Of a stretch of DNA of 64,000 nucleotides, positions 1-11,213 are shown one piece after another. Position numbers and translations under genes: made by a program. Under the pieces are notes generated by a model that was given only the letters and a program-made list of their open reading frames with translations, did no database searches and had not been told where the DNA came from. This stretch comes from Buxus sempervirens (lineage: Eukaryota > Streptophyta > Magnoliopsida > Buxales > Buxaceae): positions 30,684,858-30,748,857 of the forward strand of contig OX387190.1 of assembly GCA_947561395.2 (NCBI GenBank), written 5' to 3'. Within the stretch, counting starts at the first letter, position 1. Each line of letters opens with the position of its first letter.

Positions 1-551
1 CTGGGATATTTTCTCAACTTTGGATATTTATGGATCTAACCCTTGATACCCTTGGATATTTGCAGATTCGCCCTTGAGATATTTTTCATTGATTTGGGTA
101 ATTACAGATTTAACCCCTGAGACCTTTTTGCTCTGCCCACGTGTGCAGACATTTGCCACGTGTGCAGTTTTCCGGCACTGTTGCTCGGAAACTTCAACTG
201 CTCACATCTTCTTTATCTGGACTTTGATTCAGGCAAACTCAGTTGCATTGGAACCGTATCGGAGCCCTCTATCCAATGACATAGGGCTAAGCACCTGGTT
301 CGAGGTTCAGTAGAAAGTCAACTTTTGGCTCCCCTCAAGTTTGATCGGCTCATAGATCCTTCATCTGGACTCCGATTCCAGCAAACTCAGTTGCGTTGGA
401 ACTGTGTCGAGATTCTCTATCTATTGAGATAAATCAAGGTGGCCAATTATCACTTGATCAAAAAGTCAACTTTTCACCCCTTAGGGTTTGACTTTCTGTC
501 TAGGGTTTGCATTTTCGGCACTTCCGGGGGCGCAAAAATGAGATGCTTACA
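1..551 (-). repeat. Remnant of a Tat-type (family B) LTR
   Basis: The stretch resembles the promoter-distal part of the LTRs at 34620-35175 and 55790-56156. All three share repeated blocks with GCAAACTCAGTTGCGTTGGA-like sequence and end in a G-rich run, GCAAAAATGAG and a terminal CTTACA that corresponds to TCTACA. In element orientation (minus strand) this is the start of the LTR. The rest lies left of the window. It abuts a truncated chromovirus LTR at 552, so it probably inserted into that LTR. The ORF at 74-313 falls inside this repeat and is not a gene. Confidence 0.7.
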
Positions 552-1004
552 CCGAAGATCTGAGCGGTGCTGATTGAGGATCTTCTTCAAAACTGTAAGG
601 GTTTCTACTACATCTTTCATGATTCTGATGTAATTTTGTGATTGATTTCTACTACATCTTGTCTTGTTTGAAAACCCTAACTAAAAATAATCATTTTTTT
701 ATTACTTAATTGTTTAATTCCACCATGGCTTCCAGCCATTGTTATGCGTTATTTTTTTAAAGAACCATGGCCGAGTGGCCATGGAGTTGTGAAGAACCAT
801 GGCTGAATGGCCATGGTGTTGTGAAGTACCATGGCCGAATGGCCATGGTGTTGTATAATATAACCATGACCGAGTGGCCATGGTGTGATGAGTGAAACCA
901 TGGTTGTTAAAATAAAATATTAAATTAAGGAGAACATGGTGTGAGTTTTTAAGCCATGGTCGAATGGCCATGGTTTGTAAAAAAAAAAAATTTGGGTCGT
1001 GACA
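552..1004 (+). repeat. 5' LTR of the chromovirus, 5'-truncated
   Basis: The sequence from AGATCTGAGCGGTGCTGATT onward matches the 3' LTR from about 5846 to 6300. It ends with GACA at 1004, four bases before the primer-binding site. The missing 5' part lies beyond the Tat LTR remnant at 1-551. Small substitutions and indels separate the two LTRs, so this is not a fresh insertion. Confidence 0.88.
724..985 (+). repeat. Array of CCATGG-armed palindromes in the chromovirus LTR
   Basis: Five to six units carry a 20-bp near-perfect palindrome with arms CCATGGCC and GGCCATGG around a GAGT or GAAT loop. They are spaced at roughly 32-36 bp by GTGTTGTGAAGAA-like linkers. The same array occupies 6007-6265 of the 3' LTR. 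Overlapping reverse-strand ORFs are by-products of the repeat. Confidence 0.85.
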
Positions 1005-1007
1005 GAA

Positions 1008-1019
1008 TGGTATCAGAGC
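1008..1019 (+). other. Primer-binding site, initiator tRNA-Met type
   Basis: TGGTATCAGAGC lies 3 nt after the end of the 5' LTR. It is the standard complement of the plant initiator methionine tRNA 3' end used by most Ty3/gypsy and many Copia elements. Confidence 0.93.
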
Positions 1020-1047
1020 TTTTGGTTTGGTTTCCTAGGGTGTCAAG

Positions 1048-1598
1048 TAGGGTTGGAAATGGGTCGGATATATATCTGAATCCGACCCGAATCCGATCCG
1101 AAAATCCCGAATCCGATCCGAAAATATAGATCCGTGGTTCGAATACGGATATCGGATTTCGGATCCGACCGAATTCGGATCCGAATCCGAATCTGTCCAT
1201 ATCCGATCCGAAAAAGATCCGAACCGAAATCAACATATACTTTTCATTAAATCATTGGTAAACTTTGTATAAACCGTGGTTGAACTATCCTTATTCATAT
1301 CTTGCTTTAATATTTATATGGCTCATTAGTTTTGATAATTAAAATTTGCTTTAATAGTTAAACTTGACTTTTGAATTTTAAGTTCAAATCGGATCTAATT
1401 CGGATCGAATTCGGATTTCGGTTATTTATTCGGTCGAATTTCGAATTCGGATACAGTATATAAATTCGGTTTCGAATTCGGATTCACATATAAAAGATCC
1501 GTCGGATTTCGGATCGAATTCGGATATCGGATTTTTATTTTCGGTTCGGATTCGGATCATGACAGATCCGTACCGTATTCGACCCGTTGCCAGCCCTA
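1048..1598. mobile_element. Non-autonomous hAT element with 8-bp TSD
   Basis: The 551-bp element begins TAGGGTTGGAAATGGGTCG and its reverse complement begins TAGGGCTGGCAACGGGTCG, giving about 19-bp imperfect terminal inverted repeats. It is flanked by a perfect 8-bp duplication, GTGTCAAG (1040-1047 and 1599-1606), which is diagnostic of hAT transposition. Its subterminal regions are packed with TCCGAATCCGAC-type repeats on both strands, as in other plant hAT derivatives. It has no transposase and sits between the PBS and gag of the chromovirus, so it inserted after that element did. Confidence 0.93.
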
Positions 1599-1878
1599 GT
1601 GTCAAGTCAACCTAGTTAAGTTCATATGAATGGGAGGCATTGGCCATGCTAACTAGACATATGGATTATAACTGGGATGACATGATGAGTATGTTATTTA
1701 TAAGTGTGTATATGCATATACTAAATGTATTTTTTTTAATGATCGTCAAGTGACCTGTCTATGGTAGCTGCAGATACCTAAGATGGATTGATTTGATAGT
1801 CGTTGAAGTAAATTATTAATGTTTTAAAAATTTTGAGTGAGGTGGAAAGACTAATAAGTTGTCTATTCGTTTATTAGA

Positions 1879-2918
1879 TGCCAAGGGGAAGGAGACCAGC
1901 AAGTGAAGGTTGCTCGTCTGGTGGAGCTAGGGATGATGTACCCACACAGGGTAGAGAAGGAATTATACCACCTTAGTTGGAAGAGATGTATAGGGCAATG
2001 GGACAGATGATCCAACTAATGGTACAACATATGGAGTTGCAGTGCTAGCAGCAACAGAACTTATAGTTGCAGCGGCAGCAACAGCAGCAGCAATTATAGT
2101 AGGATAGAGCTTTCCTTAATCCAATTCCACCTGCAGAGCAGCCCGGAACACTCCTGGAACGATTTCAAAAGTTGACACCACCTTCATTCAAGGGCTCAAT
2201 AGAACCATCTGAGGCACAGGAGTGGATCACAGAGACAGAGAAAATATTTAGAGGAATGGGTTGCACAGATGGAGACAAGGTGCAGCTAGCCACCTTTATG
2301 CTTAAAGGAGAAGCTTACAGCTGGTGGGAGTCAAAGATGAGGACACATCCAACTGAAGGGATGACCTGGGAGGAGTTTAAAAGATTGTTTTTCGAAGCTT
2401 ATTACCCGTCGAGCTATCAGAGTGAGAAGGCATATGAGTTCTTAAAATTAGAACAGGGGACACTGTCAGTGGCAGAGTACGAGGTACGATTTAGCACCCT
2501 ATCTCGTTTTGCTCCACAGACTATTGCAGATGAGGCATCCAAGGCAATGAAATTTCAAGATGGATTGCAGCCTACCATTCGGTCTCAGATCGTGCCATTG
2601 CGTCTCAGGAGATATTCTGATGTGGTAGATACAGCTAGACTTGTAGAGAAGGATTTGAAGACCACTCAGAAGACTCAGCAACAAAGTTTAGATTTGAAGG
2701 AAAAAGGTAAAGATCGAGGACAGACGTCAGGGAATTTTCAGCAGAGGTACAGAATGGGAGATGAAAGGCAGAGGACCAATATGCCAATTCGGCGACGGCC
2801 TTTTCCTAGACCAGCAACTCCACCCTTCTACTGGCTTGCTCCATGGAGAGAAAGAAGACAGTGTCACAGCTGTGGACAACACGGCCATATCAGTAGGGAT
2901 TGCCCTAGATCAGTTTAG
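1879..2918 (+). pseudogene. Chromovirus gag (capsid plus CCHC zinc knuckle), degenerate
   Basis: The N-terminus starts near the ATG at 1879 but has stops in a glutamine-rich tract around 1974-2100. An open segment at 2172-2918 encodes a Retrotrans_gag capsid domain, with WITETEKIFRGM and YSWWES motifs followed by FFEAYYP. It ends in a CCHC zinc knuckle (C-X2-C-X4-H-X4-C, CHSCGQHGHISRDC) that binds RNA. The N-terminal ATG and the capsid segment are in different frames, so at least one frameshift is present. The TTG at 2172 is not a biological start. Confidence 0.88.
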
Positions 2919-3039
2919 TTCTTACCACCATCTACTAGGCAGGAAGGTAATGCACCTCGGGGCCGAGTTTTCACAGTAGCAGTTAGAGATGGCATTGCAT
3001 CGAATGCCGTGGTGGAAGGTACTCTACTTTTATTTCACA

Positions 3040-5509
3040 CCCCAGTGACTGTTTTATTTGATTTAGGAGCTACGCATTCCTTTATATCCGCATCATGTGT
3101 TATGTTGTTGGGTTGACCAATGCACCTGCGGCATTCATGGATTTGATGCACAGGGTCTTTAGACCATTGGTAGATCAATTTGTTGTGATCTTTGTGGATG
3201 ACATTCTCGTGTACTCTGAATCTAGGGAAGCACATGAACAGCATTTGAGATGGGTACTACAGACTTTGAAGGAACATTTGATGTATGCCAAATTAGAAAA
3301 GTGTGATTTTTGGAGAGAAGAAGTTAAGTTTTTGGGACATGTGGTGTCTAAGGAAGGAATTGGTATGGACCCAGCAAAGATTGATTCAGTATTGAATTGG
3401 AACCAACCAAAGAATGCGTATGAGATAAGGAGTTTCTTGGGGTTGGCTGGTTACTATCGACGATTTATTGAGGGGTTTTCAAAAATAGCTTCACCTTTGA
3501 CCTAGTTAATCAGGAAGGGAGTAAAATTTGTATGGTCTACAGAATGTGAGCAAGCTTTGTCAGAATTAAAAAGAAGACTCGCTTCTGCTCTTGTGTTGAT
3601 ATTGCCTAAAGATGGTGAAAAGTTTACTGTGTATACAGATGCATCATTATTAGGACTTGGATGTGTTTTGATGCAGGGAGATGGGGTGATAGCATATGCT
3701 TCACGCCAGTTAAAACTACATGAATTAAACTAACCGACTCATGATCTGGAAATGGCAGCAGTAGTGTTTGCCTTAAAATTTTGGAGGCACTACTTGTATG
3801 GCAAAAAATTTGAACTCTTTTCTGACCACAAAAGTTTGAAGTATCTCTTCTCCCAGAAGGACCTGAATATGCGTCAAAGAAGATGGATGGAGTTGGTGAA
3901 AGATTATGACTTCACACTCCAATACCACCCTGGTAAAGCCAATGTAGTAGCAGATGCATTAAGCAGGAAGCCTAAACCTTGGTTAGCACATTTGATGGTC
4001 CAAGACTTGCAGCTAGAACAAATGATGGTAGAATTGAGTATTCAGCTAGCGGATCAACCACCATATATATCTTTGGCTCATTTGACAGTGCAATCTACCC
4101 TTATAGCCAAAATTATAGAAGCACAGAAAGATGATGAATGGTTGCAGTGGTTAGCTGAGAATATAGATAAGGTAGATTGGATGGTCCATTCAGATGGGGG
4201 AATACGGTTCAGAGGTAGGCTATGTGTACCAGGAGTCCCAGAGCTTAAAGAAGAGATCTTATGTGAAGCACATAAAACGAAATATTCAGTACATCCAGGA
4301 GGAAATAAAATGTATAGAGATCTAAAGAAGGTGTTTTTGTGGCGGAATATGAAGAGGGAGGTGGCCCATTATGTTTTGAGATGTCCAACTTGTCAGCAGG
4401 TAAAAGCTGAACACCAAAGACCTGCAGGAACCCTTCAACCACTACCTATTGCAACATGGAAATGGGAAAGTGTGTCTATGGACTTTATCTCGAGCTTACC
4501 AAAGACACGTGGCTAGAAAGATACCATATGGGTGATAGTAGATAGGCTAACCAAGACAGCTCACTTTCTTCCTATCAAGTCTACCATTTCCATGAACGAT
4601 TTGTGTAAGTTATATGTTGATGAGATCGTAAGGTTGCACTGGGTACCAAAGTCTATTGTCTCAGACAAAGATGCAAAGTTCACTTCTTGATTTTGGGAAG
4701 GTTTTCAGTTAGCCATTGGCACGGGTCTGGATTTTAGTACAGCATTCCATTCCCAAACTGATGGACAAATTGAAAGAGTTAACCAAATATTGGAGGATAT
4801 GTTGCGAGCATGTGTACTTGATTTTGGTGGTAGTTGGGATAGTTATGTGACCTTGGCAGAATTTTCTTCCAACAACAGCTACCAATCAAGTATTGGAATG
4901 GCACCTTTTGAAGCTCTTTATGGGAGGCCATGCATATCACCTATTTGTTGGACAGATGTGGGTGAGAATGCACCGATTGGACCAGACTTTGTTGTGGAGG
5001 CATCTGAAAAGATTAAGATAGTCAGAGAAAGATTGAAGGCGGCTCAACATCGTCAAAAGAGTTATGCAGACCGAAGGAGAAGAAAGTTAGAGTTTAATGT
5101 GGGAGACTTTGTGTATCTGAAGGTATCACCGATGAAGGGCGTATTCCGGTTTGGAAAGAAGGGGAAGTTAGCACCAAGATTCATTGGACCGTTTGAAATT
5201 ATCAAGAGGGTTGGAAAGGTAGCATACAAGTTGAAATTGCCAGCACAGTTATCTAAGGTCCATGATGTGTTTCATATTTCTATGCTTAAGAAACATGAAC
5301 CTGACCCTTTACATGTAGTTGATTGGCAAACCATACTGCTTAAGGAGAATGTAACTTATGAGGAACAGCCTGTGCGTATTGTGGATTGCAAGGAGCATGT
5401 TATGAGAAGAAAGACAATATCCTTAGTCAAAGTGCAATGGAATAACCACAAAGAATCAGAAGAAACGTGGGAACCAGAGTCTAAGATAAGGGAGCTACAC
5501 CCATACTAA
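3040..5509 (+). pseudogene. Chromovirus pol (PR remnant, RT, RNaseH, integrase, chromodomain), broken
   Basis: The protease DLGATHSF motif is followed within about 15 codons by the reverse-transcriptase GLTNAPAAF motif. The C-terminal protease and N-terminal RT are therefore deleted at a junction near 3100. The RT core keeps FVDD. RNaseH ([20 protein letters not shown]), the integrase HHCC region and DDE core, and a C-terminal chromodomain (VQWNNHKESEETWEPE, about 5430-5480) follow in order. In-frame stops occur at 3503, 3731, 4513 and about 4688; two replace residues usually coded TAC or TGG-like. The chromodomain would target insertion to heterochromatin in an active element. Confidence 0.9.
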
Positions 5510-5555
5510 TTTGAAGATCAGGTTTGTTTTAAATTTCGAGGACAAAATTTCCTTT

Positions 5556-5568
5556 AAGGGGGGTAGAA
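5556..5568 (+). other. Polypurine tract of the chromovirus
   Basis: AAGGGGGGTAGAA lies directly before the TG that opens the 3' LTR. This is the expected plus-strand primer position. Confidence 0.88.
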
Positions 5569-6300
5569 TGTAATGACCTGAAAATCTAACATTGACTTTG
5601 ACCCGAGTCAGATCGTAGACTAGTCAAGGTCTTTAAATCCTTTCCTTTTTATTGGTTGGTGTACATTAGTATCCTGTAGGGTCACACACAGAATCACATT
5701 CTATTGTGAGTATAAATAGGAATTTTAGGGTTAGTTGTATTTTTTTTCTCTAAACACATAAAGAAAGGGGGCATGAGTGAGAGAAGGAAATATCAGAAGT
5801 TTCAGGGTTTTGCTGATTAGGGTTTTCTCATACCAGATCCAACCCAAAGATCTGAGCGGTGCTGATTGAGGATCTTCTTCAAACTGTAAGGGTTTCTACT
5901 ACATATTTCATGATTCTGATGTGATTGATTTCTACTACATCTTGTCTTGTTTGAAAACCCTAACTAAAAGTAATCATTTTTTTATTACTTAATTATTTAA
6001 TTTCACCATGGCTTCCAGCCATGGTTATGTGTTATTTTTTTTAAAGAACCATGGCTGAGTGGCCATGGTGTTGTGAAGAACCATGGCCGAATGGCCATGG
6101 TGTTGTGAAGTACCATGGCTGAATGGCCATGGCGTTGTATAATATAACCATGGCTGAGTGGCCATGGTCTCGGCCATGGTGTGATGAGTGAAACCTTGGT
6201 TGTTAAAATAAAATATTAAATTAAGGAGAACATGGTGTGAGTTTTTAAGCCATGGCCGAATGGCCATGGTTTGTAAAAAAAAAAAATTTGGGTCATGACA
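5569..6300 (+). repeat. 3' LTR of the chromovirus (732 bp)
   Basis: It begins TGTAATGACC right after the polypurine tract and ends GGTCATGACA. The palindrome array occupies 6007-6265. A TATAAATAG-like box lies near 5711, with a leader and AGGGTTTTCTCA-type sequence after it. Confidence 0.9.
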
Positions 6301-6541
6301 TGTACCACATGCAAACGTTATGGTTATCTAAAAACTTCACATGGAGCTCCCTATGCACAATTATTAGCACTTGCATTATCAAGTGCTAGGGCCATTTTTT
6401 TATTTTGTATTTTATACTTTCTTATATTATGTGCTATAGCATTTGCTATAATTGGACCAGAATGTTTAGAATCTAGGGACGCAAAAGTTAGTATTCTTTT
6501 CTCCATACTCTAATTCTCATTTATATAGTGTGCACTTATAG
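6301..6541. other. AT-rich spacer, nothing recognised
   Basis: There is a short + strand ORF (6295-6513) but its start overlaps the LTR end and it shows no known motif. The sequence may be part of the neighbouring hAT element, for example its intron, but nothing proves this. Confidence 0.4.
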
Positions 6542-7219
6542 CTAACTTATTTGTTGTCTACTTGTCCAGATATCTAAAGTTAAAGCCACCTTAAAGCTAT
6601 TGTTTGAAAAAGTTTCTATTAATCTGGTTTTCAATTTTTTGTATAATATTATAGCATCCTTTCTTAAAGTGTGGCGTGAGAAGGGTTTATATCCTGGTGC
6701 TAAATATTTCGTTATTAGACGGTTAAATCTTTTAGATTCTATTAATCTAAAGGGTAATTCTTCTTGTATTACCCACTTAACTATTTGAAGCCTAGTTTCT
6801 TCTTGATTAAAAACAAAATTACCTATATTAACACTACTGCTGGAAATTTGGGTTTGCCTAGGGTCTATTTGGCCATGTTTTGGAAGGCATTTCTGCAAAT
6901 GCCGTTGCAAGTGGCATGTACCACTTTTTCCTTTGCAACTAAAATTTTTTTTGCAGTGCTTACAAACTGCCCTCTCTTTACTCCCTACAGTTTCAATTGT
7001 AAAATTTTGCCAGACGCCAGAGGTTTTACTCCTCTTGATGCTCCTAGGTGGTAGGGAAGATGATCCCATCTCTTGGGAAGGCAACTCAGGTTCATGATCT
7101 TGGATGGGAGGGTCATCATATGGGGGTTGGATCATATCATCAGAAAAAGTTAGGTCAGAATCAGGTCTAAGAAATTCCCTTTCCTCAGTGTTAAATAACA
7201 TAGGATGCCTAGGGTCCAT
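6542..7219 (-). pseudogene. hAT transposase N-terminal fragment (BED zinc finger)
   Basis: Reading leftward from the ATG at 7219 (MDPRHPML), the protein has a charged N-terminus and a BED-type zinc finger (VWQNFT, then C-X2-C at CKHC, then CHLQRHLQKC). A helical hAT-typical region ends at LTLDIWTS, where the catalytic domain begins. It stops a few residues later at 6542, so the DDE core and dimerisation domain are missing. Either an intron lies here or the gene was truncated. The open frame extends upstream to 7282, but 7219 is the better start. A possible TATAAATAG box lies on this strand at about 7734-7743. The family is RICESLEEPER/ZBED-like, and as seen it cannot transpose. Confidence 0.85.
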
Positions 7220-8040
7220 TATCAAATTTCGGGAAAAAAATTTCTTAATAAATAATATAATAATATATTTTTGGGGATACACTACCTATAGTAAAGTGAG
7301 GAATAAGTATGCAAAAATGCACCAGGAAAATTCCCAAGTAAGTGGAGGGGTCACAAATGGTCCCGCTTAAAATCCACTTTCCTTAAGGCAATTATCTCGT
7401 CCTCTGTGACAGAACTTTCCTAGAGATGCACTTAGTTGCACAATATTCACCCACTATACTAGGCTTTAAAATAATAAGAATGGTAGAAGGAGAGACTTAT
7501 ATATATATATAATATTTATATTAATTTTAAAATCAGAAAATTAAATAGAAGAATACCTCTTTAGAATGAAGCTTGAACTTTGCAGTTGAAGCCTTCAACC
7601 TCCAGAGTCCAATTTCCCACTTTTGATGCTTGAACAATTTAAGCAAAGCAACTATTTCTTGATAGGCTAGAGAAATTGTAGAAGAGAATAAGAGATTATA
7701 GAAGAGGTGTGGTTTGGAATGGGAAAGGGTAAGCCTATTTATAGAAAACCAAAAGTGGCTTTTTACCACCTCTACCCTCCAATATGATAGTTATTTGACA
7801 GTTGGAAGGATAGAAAAAGGTCTTTTAACAGTCAAATAGAACCACACACCCACCCCCTCCCAATATGATTGTTATATAGCTATCGGGGGGGTAGTAAAAG
7901 GGGCAAAAAAAATGGTTAAAAACAACTTTTTTTTAGGGAATAGAGAGCTAGCCTCAGCGGGCCGACCCGTGTCGAAGTGGACCCGTGCCGCCTGTAGGCC
8001 GGGCATGCCACGTACTGGCTCGACACGGCCTAATAAGTAC
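7220..8040. other. Upstream region of the hAT fragment, no gene
   Basis: It holds a short TA repeat (about 7500-7512), a reverse-strand TATA-like box near 7740 and a GC-rich patch at 7950-8030 rich in GGGCCG, GACCCGTG and GGGCATGCC words. That composition is common in hAT subterminal regions, but I could not find matching terminal inverted repeats. Short ORFs here look incidental. Confidence 0.4.
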
Positions 8041-8149
8041 CCCTACCGCCAACGGCCTACCAACGCCTTATTTGACGCGGTTTTTAGGGATTAAAAAACC
8101 TCTCTTCCGCAATCACTTTACACCCTCGACTCATTTATATCATTCAAAC
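8041..8149. repeat. Short copy of the UGT upstream sequence
   Basis: CGGCCTACCAACGCCTTATTTGACGCGG at 8052-8079 (shown in parts: CGGCCTACCAACGCC, then TTATTTGACGCGG), followed by GACTCATTTATATCATTCAAAC, matches 21282-21341 upstream of the second UGT gene. This suggests an old duplication of the UGT region into which the solo LTR at 8150 later inserted. Confidence 0.6.
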
Positions 8150-10020
8150 TGTGAGACATGGGAAAAAATCAATTCAATGACTTCCTAATAATCACGCGGG
8201 ATTGGTTAAAAACAAAGAGTCGCCACCATTTTGTTTAGGTGTGAATGGATACCAAAATATCAAATAAGCACAAAAAGGCAAATTTAGGGTAAAAATAACC
8301 CTATAAAAAAAACAACCAGAGCTGGGTAAGGGGATTAGGTTATGAACAGGGGAAGGTGTTAGGCACCCCTGTTCATCCACACAAGGTGGTTGCCAGGCAT
8401 TGTTCATGTTAAAATAAAGGAAAAAGGGCTTGCTATGAAAATCATAAAAAATCACAAAAAGACAAAAGTGTATGGTTTTTTCATACGAATAGCCTAATTG
8501 ATCCAGAACTTTTAAATATGACCATACCGGTTTCATGATCAAAATAAAATTGAGATAAAATCAAATAAAACCAAAATAAAGTGAAAACTTAAAAAATCTG
8601 GCTTTAAGTTAAATTCTGGAAATCTAAAAAATATGATTTTTATAAAATATTGCAGAATTGAACTTGAATAATCCAGGACATAGATATAGCCCAAATTTCA
8701 CATTAAATCAAGAAATCAAAAACCAAAAATACCCACGTTGATGAAGAACATCAAAAGGGGAGAACTTAGACCGTAGGGTCTTCTCTCAAACATGAAAAAA
8801 ACAATTCAAAAACCACAACATGAAACCCTAGAAGTTATTTTCAGGCTTCTGAATCCAGATCTATCATATTGATTATGATAGATCCAGGATCTTAGCCTAA
8901 TATCACAAAAATCACGAAAACAGTGCTGTAGGTGCAAAAGTGGTGAAAATCAAAATTTTAGAAAAAAGAGGGGATCTCATGCTATAAACATCATGGATTC
9001 ATAGGATTCATTCAGATTCAACATAAAAACCATTAAAACATGATCAGGATATCCAAAGCAGCCATATCTCACAGATCAGAGCGCATGGAGGTCTACCCTA
9101 CGGATCCACCTATTTTCTTTTCCCCTAGCTCTCTCTTCACGTTTTACGGCTAGAGAGGATTTTTGACATTTTAAAGTAAAATCAACCCAAAACAGTGATC
9201 AAGTGTGTGTAATCCATGCCATCCAAACCAAAATCATTTGAGAAAATATTGAAAAACCTCCAGAAGGAAATAGGGCATGAATTTGGCTTACCATTCTCTT
9301 TGATTGGAGAGAATATACCAAAACCCCCAAAATGGAACAAAAATGCCCAAAACCGAGAGGTTAGACCATGAGGTCTTCAATACTCCAAGATAAACTTGCT
9401 TGTATCCTTTTGAAAATCATTAAGAAATGTCCCAGAAATGCTTGGGGCCATTTATTTCAGATCTATCACAACGAGTATGTTAGATCCAAAATATAAGCCT
9501 ATTTCGACAAAATGAGTGCGATATGTGCATGTATAAAAATCATCTCTTTAAATCAATACATCACAACATATAGCATTAAAAGTACATTAATCAAATGGAG
9601 TTCTATGTCTAGGGTTCCATTCCCATTCTCGTTTCCTTTAGTTCTCTCTTCGCTTTTTTCGGCTAGAAATAATCTTGGGGTACTTTGAGTAGGGAATAGG
9701 GTTTTACAATCATAGGTCATTCAAGAGGGTTCTATGACTAAGGGTCAACTCCCATTCTCGTTTCCCCTAGATCTCTCTTCACGTTTTACGGCTAGAGAGA
9801 GTCTCGAGGTACTTTGAGTAGGGAGAGGGGTTTCAAGTACAAACAGTAGGCCATTATTCTACAGAAAGGTAGAAGAAGAGAACTAACCCTAGAATTTAAA
9901 AATAGAAAATTAAAAGAGGGTTAGGGCTTACCTGGGTTCTGGAAGCAATGGGGCAGAGATTCCCTTCTTCACTTGAAGCTCTTCAATCAACTCTTGGCCA
10001 TTTGCTTGAGGAGAAGCCTC

Positions 10021-10034
10021 CTATTTATAGGCAA
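10021..10034 (-). promoter_or_regulatory. TATA box of the family C LTR at 8150-13382
   Basis: The reverse strand reads GCCTATAAATAG. It lies about 170 bp downstream (in LTR sense) of the palindromic array at 10200-10298 and about 95 nt upstream of a GTAAGC splice-donor-like site at 9931. The same order is seen in the other Tat LTRs here. Confidence 0.7.
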
Positions 10035-10199
10035 AGGCTAGGGTAAGGAGTGCTCTAATGCTAGACACAAAATGATGTCTAGAATCCACCAACTTAAACC
10101 CTAAGGCTATTTCTAGGAATTCCCACTCTTAGAATAGGGATAAGACAGTAAAAAGTGCAAACTTTTGGAATTTTCCAATTTCTGCAGTAAAATACTTGT

Positions 10200-10298
10200 A
10201 CCCGACAACTCAGGTCGGATACAAGTAAAATCCTTTATATCCGACATAAAATTTTGGATACAAAGCAAAAGGCTTGTATCCGACATATAATGTCGGAT
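10200..10298. promoter_or_regulatory. Array of ATCCGAC/GTCGGAT dyads
   Basis: Three dyads each have two 7-bp half-sites (ATCCGAC and GTCGGAT, with some decay) around a 7-bp AT-rich centre. The dyads are separated by 18 bp. The array sits just upstream of the LTR TATA box. It occupies the same LTR position as the GCCCGTA arrays of other families but uses a different half-site. Confidence 0.8.
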
Positions 10299-11213
10299 AC
10301 AAAAAAAATGCTTCTTTGCACAGCTTTTGTGTAAGACCTTGATTTTTGGTGAGTTATTTATTTATTTATTTAGTTATTTATTTTGATGTATAAACTGTGT
10401 TTATCAGGTTATTTTGTGGTTTGAGGGCTTAGCCCATACTCGTATGTACAGGCGTTATATAGCCATTTTTCTGAAAAATTATATTATGATTAGTATTAAA
10501 AAAATATATATATAGATATAGCTTGGGCACTTGTTAACTTAAGTGGTCGGAACATGTAGGATGTTTTCAGTGGGCCGGCGTGCATGGGATCAAGGAAATG
10601 GGAGAAGGATCGAGCGGCGTATGTATCAAGGTAAATATACTAAAAAGGGTAAGTAGGGTTTTGGGGTTTATGAGAATACGCCTATCATACTTACGGAAAC
10701 ATTGTTCGTTAGTCTGATACTTGGAGCTCAGGAGAATCGGCTGGAGTGGCGACTAGGGTTCTGTGCTTGTGAAGAACAAGTATCGCGAGGGGTAAGAGAA
10801 GGGCTTCGGAGTTGAAGTTTAGTAGGTTCTTTCTCCGTGTTCGAGACGAATTGGTTGGGTAGTTTCTGGGTTCGCGTGCGTGGCCGAAGTGGTGATCGGC
10901 CGAGGTTTTGGTATTCTGGAATAAGCGATTTCAGGTGAGTAGCACTGATTTACAACTGGGGTTTTGTGTTTTATGTTTTCTCGAGATTATTCTGATGCAT
11001 GGTTGTAGTTAAATGATCTCTTGAGTTTTCTGGAATGGCACGAAACAGAGTCAGAGACCGAATTTCATCTTGAGATTAAATGTATTTAGATTAAATCCAA
11101 ATATGGTTGGGAAGTCTTCTGGGAGTATTAGGAGGGTAGTAGAACAATTACAGAGGTAAACAAACCGGCCAGTCTTGTAGATCTTGGAATAACAGAGAAA
11201 CAAAAATCACAGG

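Larger units (their letters stand above)
552..6300 (+). mobile_element. Degenerate Ty3/gypsy chromovirus (Tekay/Del-like)
   Basis: The element has a partial 5' LTR, an initiator-tRNA-Met type primer-binding site, gag, a damaged pol ending in a chromodomain, a polypurine tract and a full 3' LTR. Gene order (gag, PR, RT, RNaseH, IN, chromodomain) and the PBS fit the Tekay/Del chromovirus group. Several in-frame stops and a large PR-RT deletion make it defective. The 5' LTR lacks about the first 280 bp present in the 3' LTR, so the flanking TSD cannot be tested within the window. Confidence 0.9.

Noticed and set aside
714-1236. Reverse-strand ORFs (85 and 95 aa)
   Set aside because: They arise from the palindrome array and the hAT subterminal repeats.
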